From positions 124,001 through 188,000 of the forward strand of contig NZ_FNRA01000012.1 in assembly GCF_900107535.1 (NCBI RefSeq): a DNA stretch of 64,000 nucleotides. The letters are read 5' to 3'. Of this stretch, positions 52,521 through 61,612 are shown one piece after another; positions within the stretch are counted from its first letter, which is position 1; each line of letters begins with the position of its first letter. This DNA comes from Pedobacter hartonius (lineage in GTDB: Bacteria; Bacteroidota; Bacteroidia; Sphingobacteriales; Sphingobacteriaceae). The notes under the pieces are model-generated. The model saw only the letters and a list, made by a program, of their open reading frames with translations. It did no database searches and was not told where the DNA came from. Both the position numbers and the translations under genes were made by a program.

Positions 52521-53474
52521 TTAATTTGATAAAAGTGTAGTCAGACTCTTTAAAACATTTTGCTCTATTCTGTCGGGGATATCATCCTGTTCATTCTTCA
52601 CAAATTTATCGCCTGTGATCTGTTCATAGAGTTCTATATAACGTTCAGAGATAGAATCCACAAGTTCCGGCGTCATTTCCGGTACTGTTTGTCCGTCTTT
52701 TCCCTGAAAACCGTTATCAATCAGCCATTTTCTTACAAATTCCTTTGAAAGCTGCTTTTGTGGCTCATTGGTATCCTGGCGTTCCCTATACCCCTCGGCA
52801 TAAAAATAACGCGATGAATCCGGCGTATGGATCTCATCGATCAGGAAGATCTCCTCTCCAACCTTGCCGAATTCGTATTTCGTATCCACCAGGATCAGCC
52901 CTCTTTCAGCAGCCATCTCTGTTCCCCTTTTGTAGAGGGCGAAAGTAAATTCTTCCAGCCTGTCATAATCCTGGATCGAGACGATGCCTCGGGCTAAAAT
53001 ATCCTCCCTTGAAATATCTTCATCATGACCAACATGCGCTTTGGTTGTCGGGGTGATGATGGGCTCCGGTAACTGGTCATTTTCCTTCAGTCCATCCGGC
53101 AGTGCCACACCGCAAACACTGCGTTTACCTGCACTGTATTCTCTCCAGGCATGTCCTGCAAGATAACCACGAACTACCATTTCCACTTTAAAGGGCTCAC
53201 AGATCCTTCCGATAGTCACCATTTCATCAGGCACGGCGATCACCCAGTTCGGAACAATATCAGCCGTTGCTTTTAAGAATTTGGCAGCGATCTGATTGAG
53301 TACCTGTCCTTTAAAGGGGATAGCTTCAGGAAGCACCACATCAAATGCAGAGATCCTGTCAGTCACCACCATCGTCATCAGACGGTGATCAATCGTATAT
53401 ACGTCACGTACCTTACCTTTATAGAAATTGCTCTGTTTTGGAAATTTAAAATTGGTTTCTTTTATTGCTCTCAT
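52521..53474 (-). CDS. purC: Phosphoribosylaminoimidazole-succinocarboxamide synthase
   Basis: A 317-residue enzyme that joins CAIR to aspartate in purine synthesis, using ATP. The motifs GKVRDVYT near the start, TDRISAFDVV, RGYLAGHAW and VDTKYEFG are all clear. The length is that of the longer type of PurC rather than the 240-residue form. It lies 36 nt after the phoH stop and 32 nt before the STAS gene, all on the minus strand. Confidence 0.97.
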   Translation of the reverse strand: MRAIKETNFKFPKQSNFYKGKVRDVYTIDHRLMTMVVTDRISAFDVVLPEAIPFKGQVLNQIAAKFLKATADIVPNWVIAVPDEMVTIGRICEPFKVEMVVRGYLAGHAWREYSAGKRSVCGVALPDGLKENDQLPEPIITPTTKAHVGHDEDISREDILARGIVSIQDYDRLEEFTFALYKRGTEMAAERGLILVDTKYEFGKVGEEIFLIDEIHTPDSSRYFYAEGYRERQDTNEPQKQLSKEFVRKWLIDNGFQGKDGQTVPEMTPELVDSISERYIELYEQITGDKFVKNEQDDIPDRIEQNVLKSLTTLLSN

Positions 53475-53510
53475 GTTGTTGATGGATCACATCAATTTAT
53501 TGTTTAAAAA

Positions 53511-54473
53511 TTACTGTATATCTCCGTAGGCTTTCAAAATCCTCTTCACAAGCTTATGCCTGACTACGTCTTCTCCGGTCAGATAAATAATATCGATGCC
53601 CGGAATGTCATCCAGGATACGCAGGGCATTATGGAGGCCGGACATGTTTTTCTTTGGTAAATCGATCTGCGTTACGTCACCGGTAACAATGAACTTTGCC
53701 GACGGGCCCATCCTTGTCAGGAACATCTTCAGCTGCAGGTCGGTTGAGTTTTGTGCCTCATCCAGGATCACGAAACAATTGTCAAGCGTCCTTCCGCGCA
53801 TAAACGCCAGGGGTGCAATTTCAATCGTCCTGTTCTCCAGGTACAGTTTAAGTTTCTCAGCGGGAATCATATCGTCCAGGGCATCATATAGCGGACGAAG
53901 GTAAGGATCTACCTTTTCTTTCAGATCTCCCGGCAGAAAGCCCAGGTTTTCTCCTGCTTCCACTGCGGGCCTGGTGAGGATGATCCTTTTGATCTCTTTA
54001 TTTTTCAATGCCCGCACAGCAAGTGCTACGGCAGTATATGTTTTACCGGTTCCGGCAGGGCCTATTGCAAAAAGGACATCATTCTTAACGATACTGTCCA
54101 CCATGCGGCGCTGGTTAGCTGTCCTGGCCTTGATCATTACGCCGTTGTTACCGAAGACGATGACCTCCCCTCCTCCGCCATTCACCTTTTCAGGAGCAGC
54201 ATCGGCAGATTCAGCCATATGTTTGATCGCTAAAATTGACTCTATCTCACCTGTATTCAGCGAACCATATTGTTCAAGATGTCCTATTAATTTGCCGAAC
54301 TTCTTATCGAATAATTTCTGCTCTTCCTCATCACCTAACACCTTAACTTCATTGCCTCTGGCAACTATTTTCAGCTTTGGAAATGCACGTTTGATCAATT
54401 CATAATGCTCGTTGTTCGAGCCCCAGAATTGTGCCGGATCTACTGTTTCTAATGTTAGTTTAAGTTCGTTCAA
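53511..54473 (-). CDS. phoH: PhoH family ATPase
   Basis: A 320-residue P-loop ATPase; PhoH proteins are linked with phosphate stress and RNA metabolism, with no settled activity. Walker A is GPAGTGKT (138-145), Walker B CFVILDEAQN. The start is TTG at 54473-54471: it fits the N-terminal pattern NELKLTLETV of homologues and no in-frame Met precedes it. It leads a row with purC, the STAS gene and rnz. Confidence 0.95.
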   Translation of the reverse strand: MNELKLTLETVDPAQFWGSNNEHYELIKRAFPKLKIVARGNEVKVLGDEEEQKLFDKKFGKLIGHLEQYGSLNTGEIESILAIKHMAESADAAPEKVNGGGGEVIVFGNNGVMIKARTANQRRMVDSIVKNDVLFAIGPAGTGKTYTAVALAVRALKNKEIKRIILTRPAVEAGENLGFLPGDLKEKVDPYLRPLYDALDDMIPAEKLKLYLENRTIEIAPLAFMRGRTLDNCFVILDEAQNSTDLQLKMFLTRMGPSAKFIVTGDVTQIDLPKKNMSGLHNALRILDDIPGIDIIYLTGEDVVRHKLVKRILKAYGDIQ

Positions 54474-54573
54474 AATATTGTTTTTTGGATAGAGGTGTAT
54501 ATTTTGATTTAAATTTGAATATTTGTAGGCGATTACCGCATACGCAAGAATAAGAATAAATATTCAATATTTA

Positions 54574-55353
54574 ATGGCCATTATCACTTTAACAACAGAT
54601 TTAGGTTCCAAAGATTTTTATCAGGCTGCCCTTAAAGGCAGTATTCTGACGATCTTACCTACAGCTACTATTGTTGATATCACCCATGAAGTTCCTTCGT
54701 TCAATATCTCTTATGCGGCCTTCGTTTTAAAGAATGTATACCATTATTTTCCTAAAGGCACTGTGCATCTGATAGGTATAGATTCTGTGTTCAGTGAGAA
54801 TACAAAATACGTAGGGCTAAAATACCAGGACCATTATTTTGTTGGTGCCGATAACGGAATCTTTTCTCTCCTTTTTGAAGGAAAACCGGATGAGATTGTG
54901 GAGCTGAATATTATGCAGGACCTTAAATATTTACACTTCCCGCTGGTAGACATTTTTGTGAAAGCAGCAATTCATCTTGCCAAAGGCGGAAAACTGAAAG
55001 ACATTGGCCTGCCCACCGGCGGCATTGAAGAGCGGACGCTGCTGAACCCGGTTATTGAGAAAGACATGATCAGGGGGAGCGTGATCTATATCGACACCTT
55101 CTGCAATGTCATCACCAATATTACCAAAGAGCTATTCACCAAAATACAGCGTAACCGCGACTTTACCCTTTACTTCAGGAAGAGTGAAACGATCACCCAG
55201 CTGAGCTGGCATTACAATGAAGTCCCTGAAGGCGAAAAACTGTGCCTGTTCGGGATCAGTAACCACCTGGAGATTGCCATCAACAAGGGAAAGGCGAGCG
55301 GGTTACTGGGCTTACATCTGAGTGATATTGTCCGTATCCAGTTTCACTCCTGA
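54574..55353 (+). CDS. SAM hydroxide adenosyltransferase (DUF62)
   Basis: A 259-residue enzyme of the fluorinase-like family that hydrolyses S-adenosylmethionine to adenosine and methionine. The N-terminal domain has LTTDLGSKDFY (6-16), VDITHEVPSF, and GADNGIFSLL; the C-terminal domain includes YIDTFCNVITNI. It is divergent from phoH. Its effect would be to lower SAM or adjust methionine pools, but the biological use is unknown. Confidence 0.92.
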   Translation: MAIITLTTDLGSKDFYQAALKGSILTILPTATIVDITHEVPSFNISYAAFVLKNVYHYFPKGTVHLIGIDSVFSENTKYVGLKYQDHYFVGADNGIFSLLFEGKPDEIVELNIMQDLKYLHFPLVDIFVKAAIHLAKGGKLKDIGLPTGGIEERTLLNPVIEKDMIRGSVIYIDTFCNVITNITKELFTKIQRNRDFTLYFRKSETITQLSWHYNEVPEGEKLCLFGISNHLEIAINKGKASGLLGLHLSDIVRIQFHS

Positions 55354-55419
55354 TTTTTGCATTTTTTCATCAAAAATACGATAAGGCATAAAGTTTGCTT
55401 TATCAGCTAAAAAAACAAT

Positions 55420-55926
55420 ATGATCAGATTTTTGCTCCTGTGCATCGGTTTAAGTGCTGCCCTGAATGTGATGGCTATGGAGGCCGACACATCTGCTTAC
55501 CAGACACAACGCCTTAAGATCAACGCATTGCTGGCAGAGCGGAGTGCGAAATTCGGTCAGTATGATCTTAGCCTGAGCGCCAGGACCGGTATCTTCGGTT
55601 TACAAACAAAAAATGACCTGAGGAATTCCAATGAAATATTGAGAGGGATCATCCTCAGTGATAATAATATCTTCCGGGAACTAAAGGTGCTGATGAATTA
55701 TAAAGACCAGGAAGTGCAGCAGGTACAAAGCAATGCAAGCAGCACCAATAAACGCATAGAAGGATATATGCTCGCCATCAAAAAATTGCAGGAGCAGAAT
55801 GACGAGCTCAAAGCCAGAACATCGGAAGTAACAGAAAAAAAAGACACCAGTACTTATGTGATCATCTTTTTATCTGTGGTGATCCTGGCCGGCGGAATCT
55901 TTATTTTCAGCAGACTGAGAAAATAA
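55420..55926 (+). CDS. Exported coiled-coil protein with C-terminal membrane helix
   Basis: An unknown 168-residue protein. Signal peptide 1-19 (IRFLLLCIGLSAALNVMA), a helical middle with a coiled coil (about 95-140, NKRIEGYMLAIKKLQEQND) and a single C-terminal helix near 146-164 (TYVIIFLSVVILAGGIFIF) ending in SRLRK. The topology would leave the coiled coil in the periplasm. A terminator hairpin lies 4 nt after its stop. Confidence 0.75.
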   Translation: MIRFLLLCIGLSAALNVMAMEADTSAYQTQRLKINALLAERSAKFGQYDLSLSARTGIFGLQTKNDLRNSNEILRGIILSDNNIFRELKVLMNYKDQEVQQVQSNASSTNKRIEGYMLAIKKLQEQNDELKARTSEVTEKKDTSTYVIIFLSVVILAGGIFIFSRLRK

Positions 55927-55929
55927 ACA

Positions 55930-55965
55930 AGGTATAGGGATCCAATAGTTTAAACCCCTATACCT
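55930..55965. terminator. Terminator between the coiled-coil gene and serA
   Basis: AGGTATAGGG (55930-55939) pairs exactly with CCCTATACCT (55956-55965); T5 follows shortly on the plus strand. It serves the plus-strand gene and may also stop minus-strand serA transcripts. Confidence 0.75.
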
Positions 55966-55972
55966 GATCTTT

Positions 55973-56923
55973 TTATTTATTGAAATGAGCAATAATCAGT
56001 GAGGCCAGTTCTTCACCGATACGTTCCTGTGCTTCATTTGTAGCGGCACCAATATGCGGTGTCAATGAAATTTTAGGGTGTTTTAAGATCGCCTCTAAAG
56101 GAGTAGGCTCATTGTCAAATACGTCAAGTCCTGCAAAAGCAACCTTTCCGCTGTCCAGCGCATTGATCAGCGCCTGCTCATCAATGGTCCCACCTCTTGA
56201 GCAGTTTACTATTCCTACTCCTGGTTTTACCTGGTCAAATTCAGCCGCACCCAATATAGGACGGTCTGCAAATGGAGTGTGTAAAGTAATGAAGTCACTG
56301 TTTTTGATCACTTCTTCAAGCGCAACAGTTTTTACCGGGATATCCAGGCTCAGGCCGCCCTGAAACTTCAGTGTAATTGCACCTTCAAACGGATAAAGGT
56401 CATACGCAAGGACATTCATTCCCAGGCCTAAAGCTACTGAGGCAGTTGCCCTTCCTATTCTACCGAAACCGATAATACCTAAGGTTTTACCTTTCAGTTC
56501 AACACCTTTGGCATAGTCTTTTTTCAGTTTATTAAAGCTGGCAGCACCTTCAACCGGCATTTTACGGTTGGAGTCCTGTAAAAAGCGTACACCGGTGAAC
56601 AGGTGTGCAAAAACAAGTTCAGCAACAGATAAAGAAGATGCTGCAGGCGTATTTACAACAGCAATACCTTTTTCACGTGCATATTCCACGTCGATATTAT
56701 CCATCCCTACACCACCTCTTCCAATCAGTTTCAGGTTCGGGCATGCATCAATCACGTCCTTACGTACCTTAGTTGCACTTCTAACGGTGATACCGTCATA
56801 ATTTTGCAGCGCTTCAATCAGTTTATCCTGTGCGACAGTTTCTGTATCTACAATAAAACCGGCTTCTTCTAATAATCTTTTTCCGATGGGGTCTATCCCG
56901 TCGTTTGCAAGTATCCTAGTCAT
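55973..56923 (-). CDS. serA: D-3-phosphoglycerate dehydrogenase (short form)
   Basis: A 316-residue D-2-hydroxyacid dehydrogenase without an ACT domain. NAD motif GFGRIGRATA (near 150), RSATKVRKDVID and the catalytic Arg, Glu and His (CSRGGTID, PHIGAAT). It follows serC by 6 nt, which makes a role in serine synthesis likely: it would oxidise 3-phosphoglycerate to give the substrate of SerC. Other D-2-hydroxyacid substrates cannot be excluded by sequence alone. Confidence 0.9.
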   Translation of the reverse strand: MTRILANDGIDPIGKRLLEEAGFIVDTETVAQDKLIEALQNYDGITVRSATKVRKDVIDACPNLKLIGRGGVGMDNIDVEYAREKGIAVVNTPAASSLSVAELVFAHLFTGVRFLQDSNRKMPVEGAASFNKLKKDYAKGVELKGKTLGIIGFGRIGRATASVALGLGMNVLAYDLYPFEGAITLKFQGGLSLDIPVKTVALEEVIKNSDFITLHTPFADRPILGAAEFDQVKPGVGIVNCSRGGTIDEQALINALDSGKVAFAGLDVFDNEPTPLEAILKHPKISLTPHIGAATNEAQERIGEELASLIIAHFNK

Positions 56924-56929
56924 TAAATT

Positions 56930-57997
56930 TTATTTTTGGTGTTTTTCTGCAAATTCCTGCATGAGTTCTACTAATGCGTGTACGCTTGTAATTGGAAGGG
57001 CATTGTAAACAGATGCTCTAAAACCACCTACACTTCTGTGTCCTTTAATACCTTCCATACCGTTCTCTTCAGCAAATTTCAGGAATGGTTTTTCCAGTTC
57101 AGGATTTTCCATAACGAAACAGATGTTCATTCTGGAGCGGTCTTCCACAGCACAGGTACCTTTAAACAATGGGTTTCTGTCAATTTCTGTGTACAGAGCT
57201 TTTGCTTTGGCGATATTTTCTTTTTCAATTTCAGCAACACCACCTTTAGATTTTAACCATCTCAGGTTCAGCATGGCTACATAAATAGCAAATACCGGAG
57301 GAGTATTGTACATAGATCCGCCGTCGATATGTTGTTTATAATCCAGCATAGAAGGGATCTTGTTGGTAGTTTTCCCTAAGATCGAATCTTTAATGATCAC
57401 AACTGTTGAACCGGCAGGGCCTATATTTTTCTGTGAACCTGCATAAATCAGGTCATACTGGGAAACATCGATTACCCTGCTCAGGATATCAGAAGACATG
57501 TCGCAAACTACGGGAACCTTCGTTACCGGTACAGTCATCAGTTCAGTTCCGTAAATTGTATTGTTTGACGTAAAGTGGAAATAAGTGCTGTCTTCAGGAA
57601 TTGAATAGTCCTTAGGGATATAAGTGAAGTTAGCGTCTTTTGAAGAAGCTACCACGTTAGCTGTTCCAAAGTTTTTCACTTCCTTGATGGCCTTATTAGC
57701 CCATACACCTGTTTCCAGGTAACTTGCAGTTTGTCCTTCGTTCAGCAGGTTCATCGGAACCATTGCAAACTGCAGACTTGCACCGCCCTGTAAAAACAAC
57801 ACAGAGTAACCTTCAGGCACATTTAATAGTTCTTTAACTAGTTTAACAGCTTCCTCTACTACCGCTTCAAACTCTGGTGTACGATGGGAGATTTCCAGTA
57901 TCGATAACCCGTCTTTAAAATCTAAAACCGCTTGTGACGCCTGTTTAAATACTTCCTGGGGTAGAATGCAGGGACCTGCTCCAAAATTATGTCTCAT
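56930..57997 (-). CDS. serC: Phosphoserine aminotransferase
   Basis: A 355-residue PLP enzyme that makes phosphoserine from phosphohydroxypyruvate with glutamate. The N-terminal NFGAGPCILP, GGASLQFAM, and the PLP lysine K190 in AGSQKNIGPAG are intact; the C-terminal block GHRSVGGFRASVYNA is typical. It forms a two-gene operon with serA. A -7-like TACATTTA lies about 40 nt upstream. Confidence 0.96.
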   Translation of the reverse strand: MRHNFGAGPCILPQEVFKQASQAVLDFKDGLSILEISHRTPEFEAVVEEAVKLVKELLNVPEGYSVLFLQGGASLQFAMVPMNLLNEGQTASYLETGVWANKAIKEVKNFGTANVVASSKDANFTYIPKDYSIPEDSTYFHFTSNNTIYGTELMTVPVTKVPVVCDMSSDILSRVIDVSQYDLIYAGSQKNIGPAGSTVVIIKDSILGKTTNKIPSMLDYKQHIDGGSMYNTPPVFAIYVAMLNLRWLKSKGGVAEIEKENIAKAKALYTEIDRNPLFKGTCAVEDRSRMNICFVMENPELEKPFLKFAEENGMEGIKGHRSVGGFRASVYNALPITSVHALVELMQEFAEKHQK

Positions 57998-58084
57998 TTT
58001 ATATGCTATTTATTGGTTGTAAATGTAATCGTTTTATAGAAATTAAACCTGCCTTTTTGAAATTATCTACCGGGACAATAGATC

Positions 58085-58759
58085 TTATATACTACTGCTT
58101 TCAGTTGAAGGCAGATGTTTCATTGCGGAAATCATTTCTACGGGCGATTCCGCTCCGAAAATAGAATTTCCTGCTACCAGCACGTCTGCGCCGGCATGAA
58201 GTAAAGCGGGTGTATTATGCAGGGCTACTCCCCCGTCCACCTCTATCAGCAGACCGGGATTTAAAACATTGGCCAGGCTTCTCAGCCTGCGGATCTTATC
58301 CAATGTATTGGGAATAAACTTCTGCCCACCGAAACCGGGGTTTACGGACATCACCAGTACCATATCAAGATCTGTAAGGATATCACTCAGTAATTCCACC
58401 GGAGTATGGGGATTGAGCGCAACACAGGCTTTTGCACCTGCCTCATGTATAGACTGTATGGTTTTATGCAGATGCGGACAGGCTTCATAATGTACCGTGA
58501 TCGTTGAGGCTCCGGCTTGCGCGAAACGTTCAATATAATGATCTGGATTGACGATCATCAGATGTACATCGAGGGGTTTCTTTGCATGCCTGCTGATCGC
58601 TTCCATCACGGGGAAACCAAAGGAGATATTGGGTACGAATACGCCATCCATAATATCTACATGGAACCAATCTGCTTCGCTGGAATTGATCATCTCCACA
58701 TCACGTTGCAGATTGGCAAAATCTGCAGAAAGAACCGAAGGGGCAATCAGGTGTTTCAT
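58085..58759 (-). CDS. rpe: Ribulose-phosphate 3-epimerase
   Basis: A 224-residue TIM-barrel enzyme that interconverts ribulose 5-phosphate and xylulose 5-phosphate in the pentose phosphate pathway. The family motifs PSVLSADFANL, HVDIMDGVFVPN, HLMIVNP, SVNPGFGGQ and EVDGGV are all intact. A perfect -7 box lies 20 nt upstream. It is monocistronic and followed by no strong terminator. Confidence 0.97.
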   Translation of the reverse strand: MKHLIAPSVLSADFANLQRDVEMINSSEADWFHVDIMDGVFVPNISFGFPVMEAISRHAKKPLDVHLMIVNPDHYIERFAQAGASTITVHYEACPHLHKTIQSIHEAGAKACVALNPHTPVELLSDILTDLDMVLVMSVNPGFGGQKFIPNTLDKIRRLRSLANVLNPGLLIEVDGGVALHNTPALLHAGADVLVAGNSIFGAESPVEMISAMKHLPSTESSSI

Positions 58760-58779
58760 GTGTTTGAGTTATGATTTTT

Positions 58780-58787
58780 CAAAAATA
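58780..58787 (-). promoter_or_regulatory. -7 promoter box before rpe
   Basis: TATTTTTG, exact TAnnTTTG match on the minus strand, 20 nt before the rpe ATG. Confidence 0.6.
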
Positions 58788-58851
58788 CGCAACCGGAAAC
58801 CGGGGAAGTGTTTTGAGGAAGTAAATATAAAAAAATAACCTATTTTAAAAC

Positions 58852-58877
58852 AAAAAACCCCGCAAAATGCGGGGTTT
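58852..58877 (-). terminator. Intrinsic terminator of pnp
   Basis: AAACCCCGCA (58855-58864), loop AAA, TGCGGGGTTT (58868-58877); on the minus strand a U-run follows. It lies 11 nt beyond the pnp stop. Confidence 0.9.
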
Positions 58878-58888
58878 ATGACAATTCA

Positions 58889-61036
58889 TTAAGCAGGTTT
58901 GTTTTCCTGCGTGCCTTCCGGTTTAGCGGGGCGCGGCAGTAAAGCTTTTCTGGAAAGCTTCATTTTACCTTGCTTATCGATATCTAATAGTTTAACCTGG
59001 ATCTTGTCGCCTTCTTTCAGCACGCCATCCATCGTTTCCAAACGTTCCCATGCAATCTCAGAGATGTGCAGCAGACCGTCTTTACCTGGCATGATCTCAA
59101 CAAATGCACCAAATGGCATGATTGATTTCACTTTACCATCATATGTTGCACCGATATCCGGTTTGGCAGCGATCGCGTTGATACGTTTTACTGCAGCATC
59201 AATAGCCGCTTTGTTATCAGCGAAGATCTCAACGATACCTTTGTTACCAACCTCTTCGATAGAGATCGATGCGCCGGTTTCGCGTTGCATCTCCTGGATG
59301 ATTTTACCGCCGGGCCCGATTACAGCACCTATGAATTCCTTGTCAATACTTAAAGAAACGATACGCGGAGCATGGTCCTTGTAATCTTCACGTGGAGCGG
59401 CAATCGTTTTCTTCATCTCGTTTAAGATGTGAAGACGAGCTTCGTTGGCTTGTTTAAGGGCAGCAGTTAACACTTCCCATTTCAGACCATTGATTTTTAA
59501 GTCCATCTGACAGGCAACGATACCTTTTTCAGTACCTGTAACCTTGAAATCCATATCCCCCAAGTGATCTTCATCACCAAGGATATCTGTAAGGATCGCA
59601 TATTTACCAGTTTTCTCGTCAGTGATCAATCCCATTGCAATACCCGATACCGGAGCTTTGATTTTGATACCGGCATCCATCAGTGCAAGTGTACCTGCAC
59701 AAACAGTAGCCATAGATGAAGAACCGTTTGATTCAAGGATATCAGAAACGATACGTATAGTATATGGATTTTCTTCCAGTCCTGGTAAAACTTTTCTCAG
59801 TGAACGCATTGCCAGGTTACCATGACCAATCTCACGACGGCCTGCTCCCCTGTTCGGGCGAACCTCACCAGTAGAGAAACCAGGGAAGTTATAGTGTAAA
59901 AGGAATTTGTTGTAGCCATTGATGAAAGCACCATCAATCATTTGCTCATCATCTTTAGAACCTAAAGTAACGGTAGTTAAAGACTGGGTTTCACCACGTG
60001 TGAATACCGCTGAACCGTGAGCCGAAGGAAGGTAACTTACTTCAGACCAGATCGGACGTACAGTACGTGCATCACGGCCATCCAAACGCATACCTTCATC
60101 TAATACAAGGTTACGGATAGCGTCATATTGTACATCGTGGAAATATTTTTTTGACAGGAAACCTGTTACATCATCAATATCTTCGCCTAAAGTAGCGATG
60201 AAGTCCATCAGGATCTCTCCGAATTTATCACCACGCTCAGATTTTGAAGTCTGGCTTTTTGCGACAGCATATACTTTATCATAAGTAGCAGCATACACCT
60301 GTTCTTTCAGTTCAGGATTGCTGTCTTCATGGGAATATGTACGTTTAACGGTTTTACCTACTGCTTCAGCAAGTTCTTTCTGAACCTGAACCTGGATAAC
60401 GATCGCTTTGTGTGCAAATTCGATCGCTTCAACCATTTCCTCTTCAGAAATCTCATCAGCTTCACCTTCAACCATCACGATATCATTCTCAGTACCTGCA
60501 ACAAGGAATTCCATGGTTGCACGCTCTAAGTCGCTCACATAAGGATTGATCACTAACTGACCATCAATTTTTGCTACACGAACTTCAGAGATAGGGCCAT
60601 TAAACGGAATATCTGAAACAGCGATAGCAGCAGAAGCAGCTAAACCTGCCAGTGAATCCGGCATAATATTTTTATCAGATGAGATCAGTGTGATCATCAC
60701 CTGTGTATCAGAGTGATAATCTTCAGGGAACATCGGGCGTAAAGCACGGTCAACCAAACGTGAGATTAAAACCTCATAGTCTGATAATCTTGCCTCACGA
60801 CGTAAGAAACCACCTGGAATACGGCCTGCGGCAGCATATTTCTCCTGGTAATCTACAGATAAAGGTAAAAAGTCAACACCTGATTTAGCGCCTACAGAAG
60901 ATACTACAGTTGCTAAAAGCATGGTATCACCCATTCTTACGACTACAGAACCGTCAGCTTGTTTAGCCAGTTTACCTGTTTCAATTTCAATGATCCTACC
61001 ATCTCCCAGGTCGAACGATTTTTTTATTACATTCAT
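58889..61036 (-). CDS. pnp: Polyribonucleotide nucleotidyltransferase
   Basis: A 715-residue 3'-5' RNA-degrading enzyme, trimeric. Two RNase PH-like domains (about 1-225 and 320-545), an all-helical linker, a KH domain (about 560-620, IGAVIGPGGKIIQEM) and an S1 domain (about 628-697, GKVKSIMPFGAFVE). The active-site block GDEDHLGDMDFKV is intact. It follows rpsO on the same strand, the usual pnp order, but a terminator-like hairpin lies between them. Confidence 0.97.
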   Translation of the reverse strand: MNVIKKSFDLGDGRIIEIETGKLAKQADGSVVVRMGDTMLLATVVSSVGAKSGVDFLPLSVDYQEKYAAAGRIPGGFLRREARLSDYEVLISRLVDRALRPMFPEDYHSDTQVMITLISSDKNIMPDSLAGLAASAAIAVSDIPFNGPISEVRVAKIDGQLVINPYVSDLERATMEFLVAGTENDIVMVEGEADEISEEEMVEAIEFAHKAIVIQVQVQKELAEAVGKTVKRTYSHEDSNPELKEQVYAATYDKVYAVAKSQTSKSERGDKFGEILMDFIATLGEDIDDVTGFLSKKYFHDVQYDAIRNLVLDEGMRLDGRDARTVRPIWSEVSYLPSAHGSAVFTRGETQSLTTVTLGSKDDEQMIDGAFINGYNKFLLHYNFPGFSTGEVRPNRGAGRREIGHGNLAMRSLRKVLPGLEENPYTIRIVSDILESNGSSSMATVCAGTLALMDAGIKIKAPVSGIAMGLITDEKTGKYAILTDILGDEDHLGDMDFKVTGTEKGIVACQMDLKINGLKWEVLTAALKQANEARLHILNEMKKTIAAPREDYKDHAPRIVSLSIDKEFIGAVIGPGGKIIQEMQRETGASISIEEVGNKGIVEIFADNKAAIDAAVKRINAIAAKPDIGATYDGKVKSIMPFGAFVEIMPGKDGLLHISEIAWERLETMDGVLKEGDKIQVKLLDIDKQGKMKLSRKALLPRPAKPEGTQENKPA

Positions 61037-61112
61037 TTACAATTTGTTGCGGTGTGTTTTCCTCTTTCTCCACACCAGATTTATATATACTTATTTTATT
61101 TCACAAAGTAAA

Positions 61113-61136
61113 AAAGCCATCCTAAAGAATGGCTTT
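61113..61136 (-). terminator. Terminator between rpsO and pnp
   Basis: AAAGCCAT (61113-61120) pairs with ATGGCTTT (61129-61136). On the minus strand the 3' arm runs into a U-tract, so some rpsO transcripts should stop here. Confidence 0.75.
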
Positions 61137-61153
61137 CCTTGATATTATTACGC

Positions 61154-61456
61154 TTATTTGCTGTCTCTCGAACCAAGTGGTTTGATAATATCCCTTAGCC
61201 CTAAAGCTTTGATGATGGCACGGTAGCGGTTGATATCTTTTTTAAACAGGTAAGCCAGGATACCACGGCGTTTACCTACTAATTTCTGAAGAGATAACTG
61301 AGTAGAGAAATCTTTACGATTTTTCTTTAAGTGTTCTGTTAAGTGTGCAATGCGGTAGGTGAATAACGCTACCTGACCTTCTGCAGAACCTGTGTTAGTT
61401 TCTACTTCGCCGTGTTTTTGAAAAATTTCGGCTTTTACTTCTTTACTTAAATACAT
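61154..61456 (-). CDS. rpsO: 30S ribosomal protein S15
   Basis: A 100-residue S15. The core EVETNTGSAEGQVALF, TYRIAHLTEHLKKNRKD and VGKRRGILAYL blocks are standard for this 16S rRNA-binding protein. It is about ten residues longer than most S15 proteins at the C-terminus, where LGLRD is followed by a second, similar LGSRDSK. A perfect -33/-7 promoter lies upstream and a terminator-like hairpin downstream. Confidence 0.96.
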   Translation of the reverse strand: MYLSKEVKAEIFQKHGEVETNTGSAEGQVALFTYRIAHLTEHLKKNRKDFSTQLSLQKLVGKRRGILAYLFKKDINRYRAIIKALGLRDIIKPLGSRDSK

Positions 61457-61500
61457 TACTTGAATTATACTAAAGTGTATATGGATTAATTAATTGAGCG

Positions 61501-61532
61501 CAAAGATAGTGTAAGTTTTAATGATTCGCAAA
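61501..61532 (-). promoter_or_regulatory. rpsO promoter (-33 TTTG and -7 TATCTTTG)
   Basis: On the minus strand TTTG (61532-61529) and TATCTTTG (61508-61501) are separated by 20 nt, which is the best match to the full Bacteroidetes promoter in the window. The leader to the rpsO ATG is about 40 nt. Confidence 0.85.
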
Positions 61533-61600
61533 TATCAGAATATGATTTAAATAATACATGTTTGTGATGATTAACATTTCAATAAACAGCCTTTAAGCCT

Positions 61601-61608
61601 TATTTTTG
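61601..61608 (+). promoter_or_regulatory. -7 box 4 nt before the thioesterase start
   Basis: TATTTTTG, exact match, then CCTC and the ATG at 61613. This predicts a transcript that begins at or next to the start codon. Confidence 0.6.
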
Positions 61609-61612
61609 CCTC

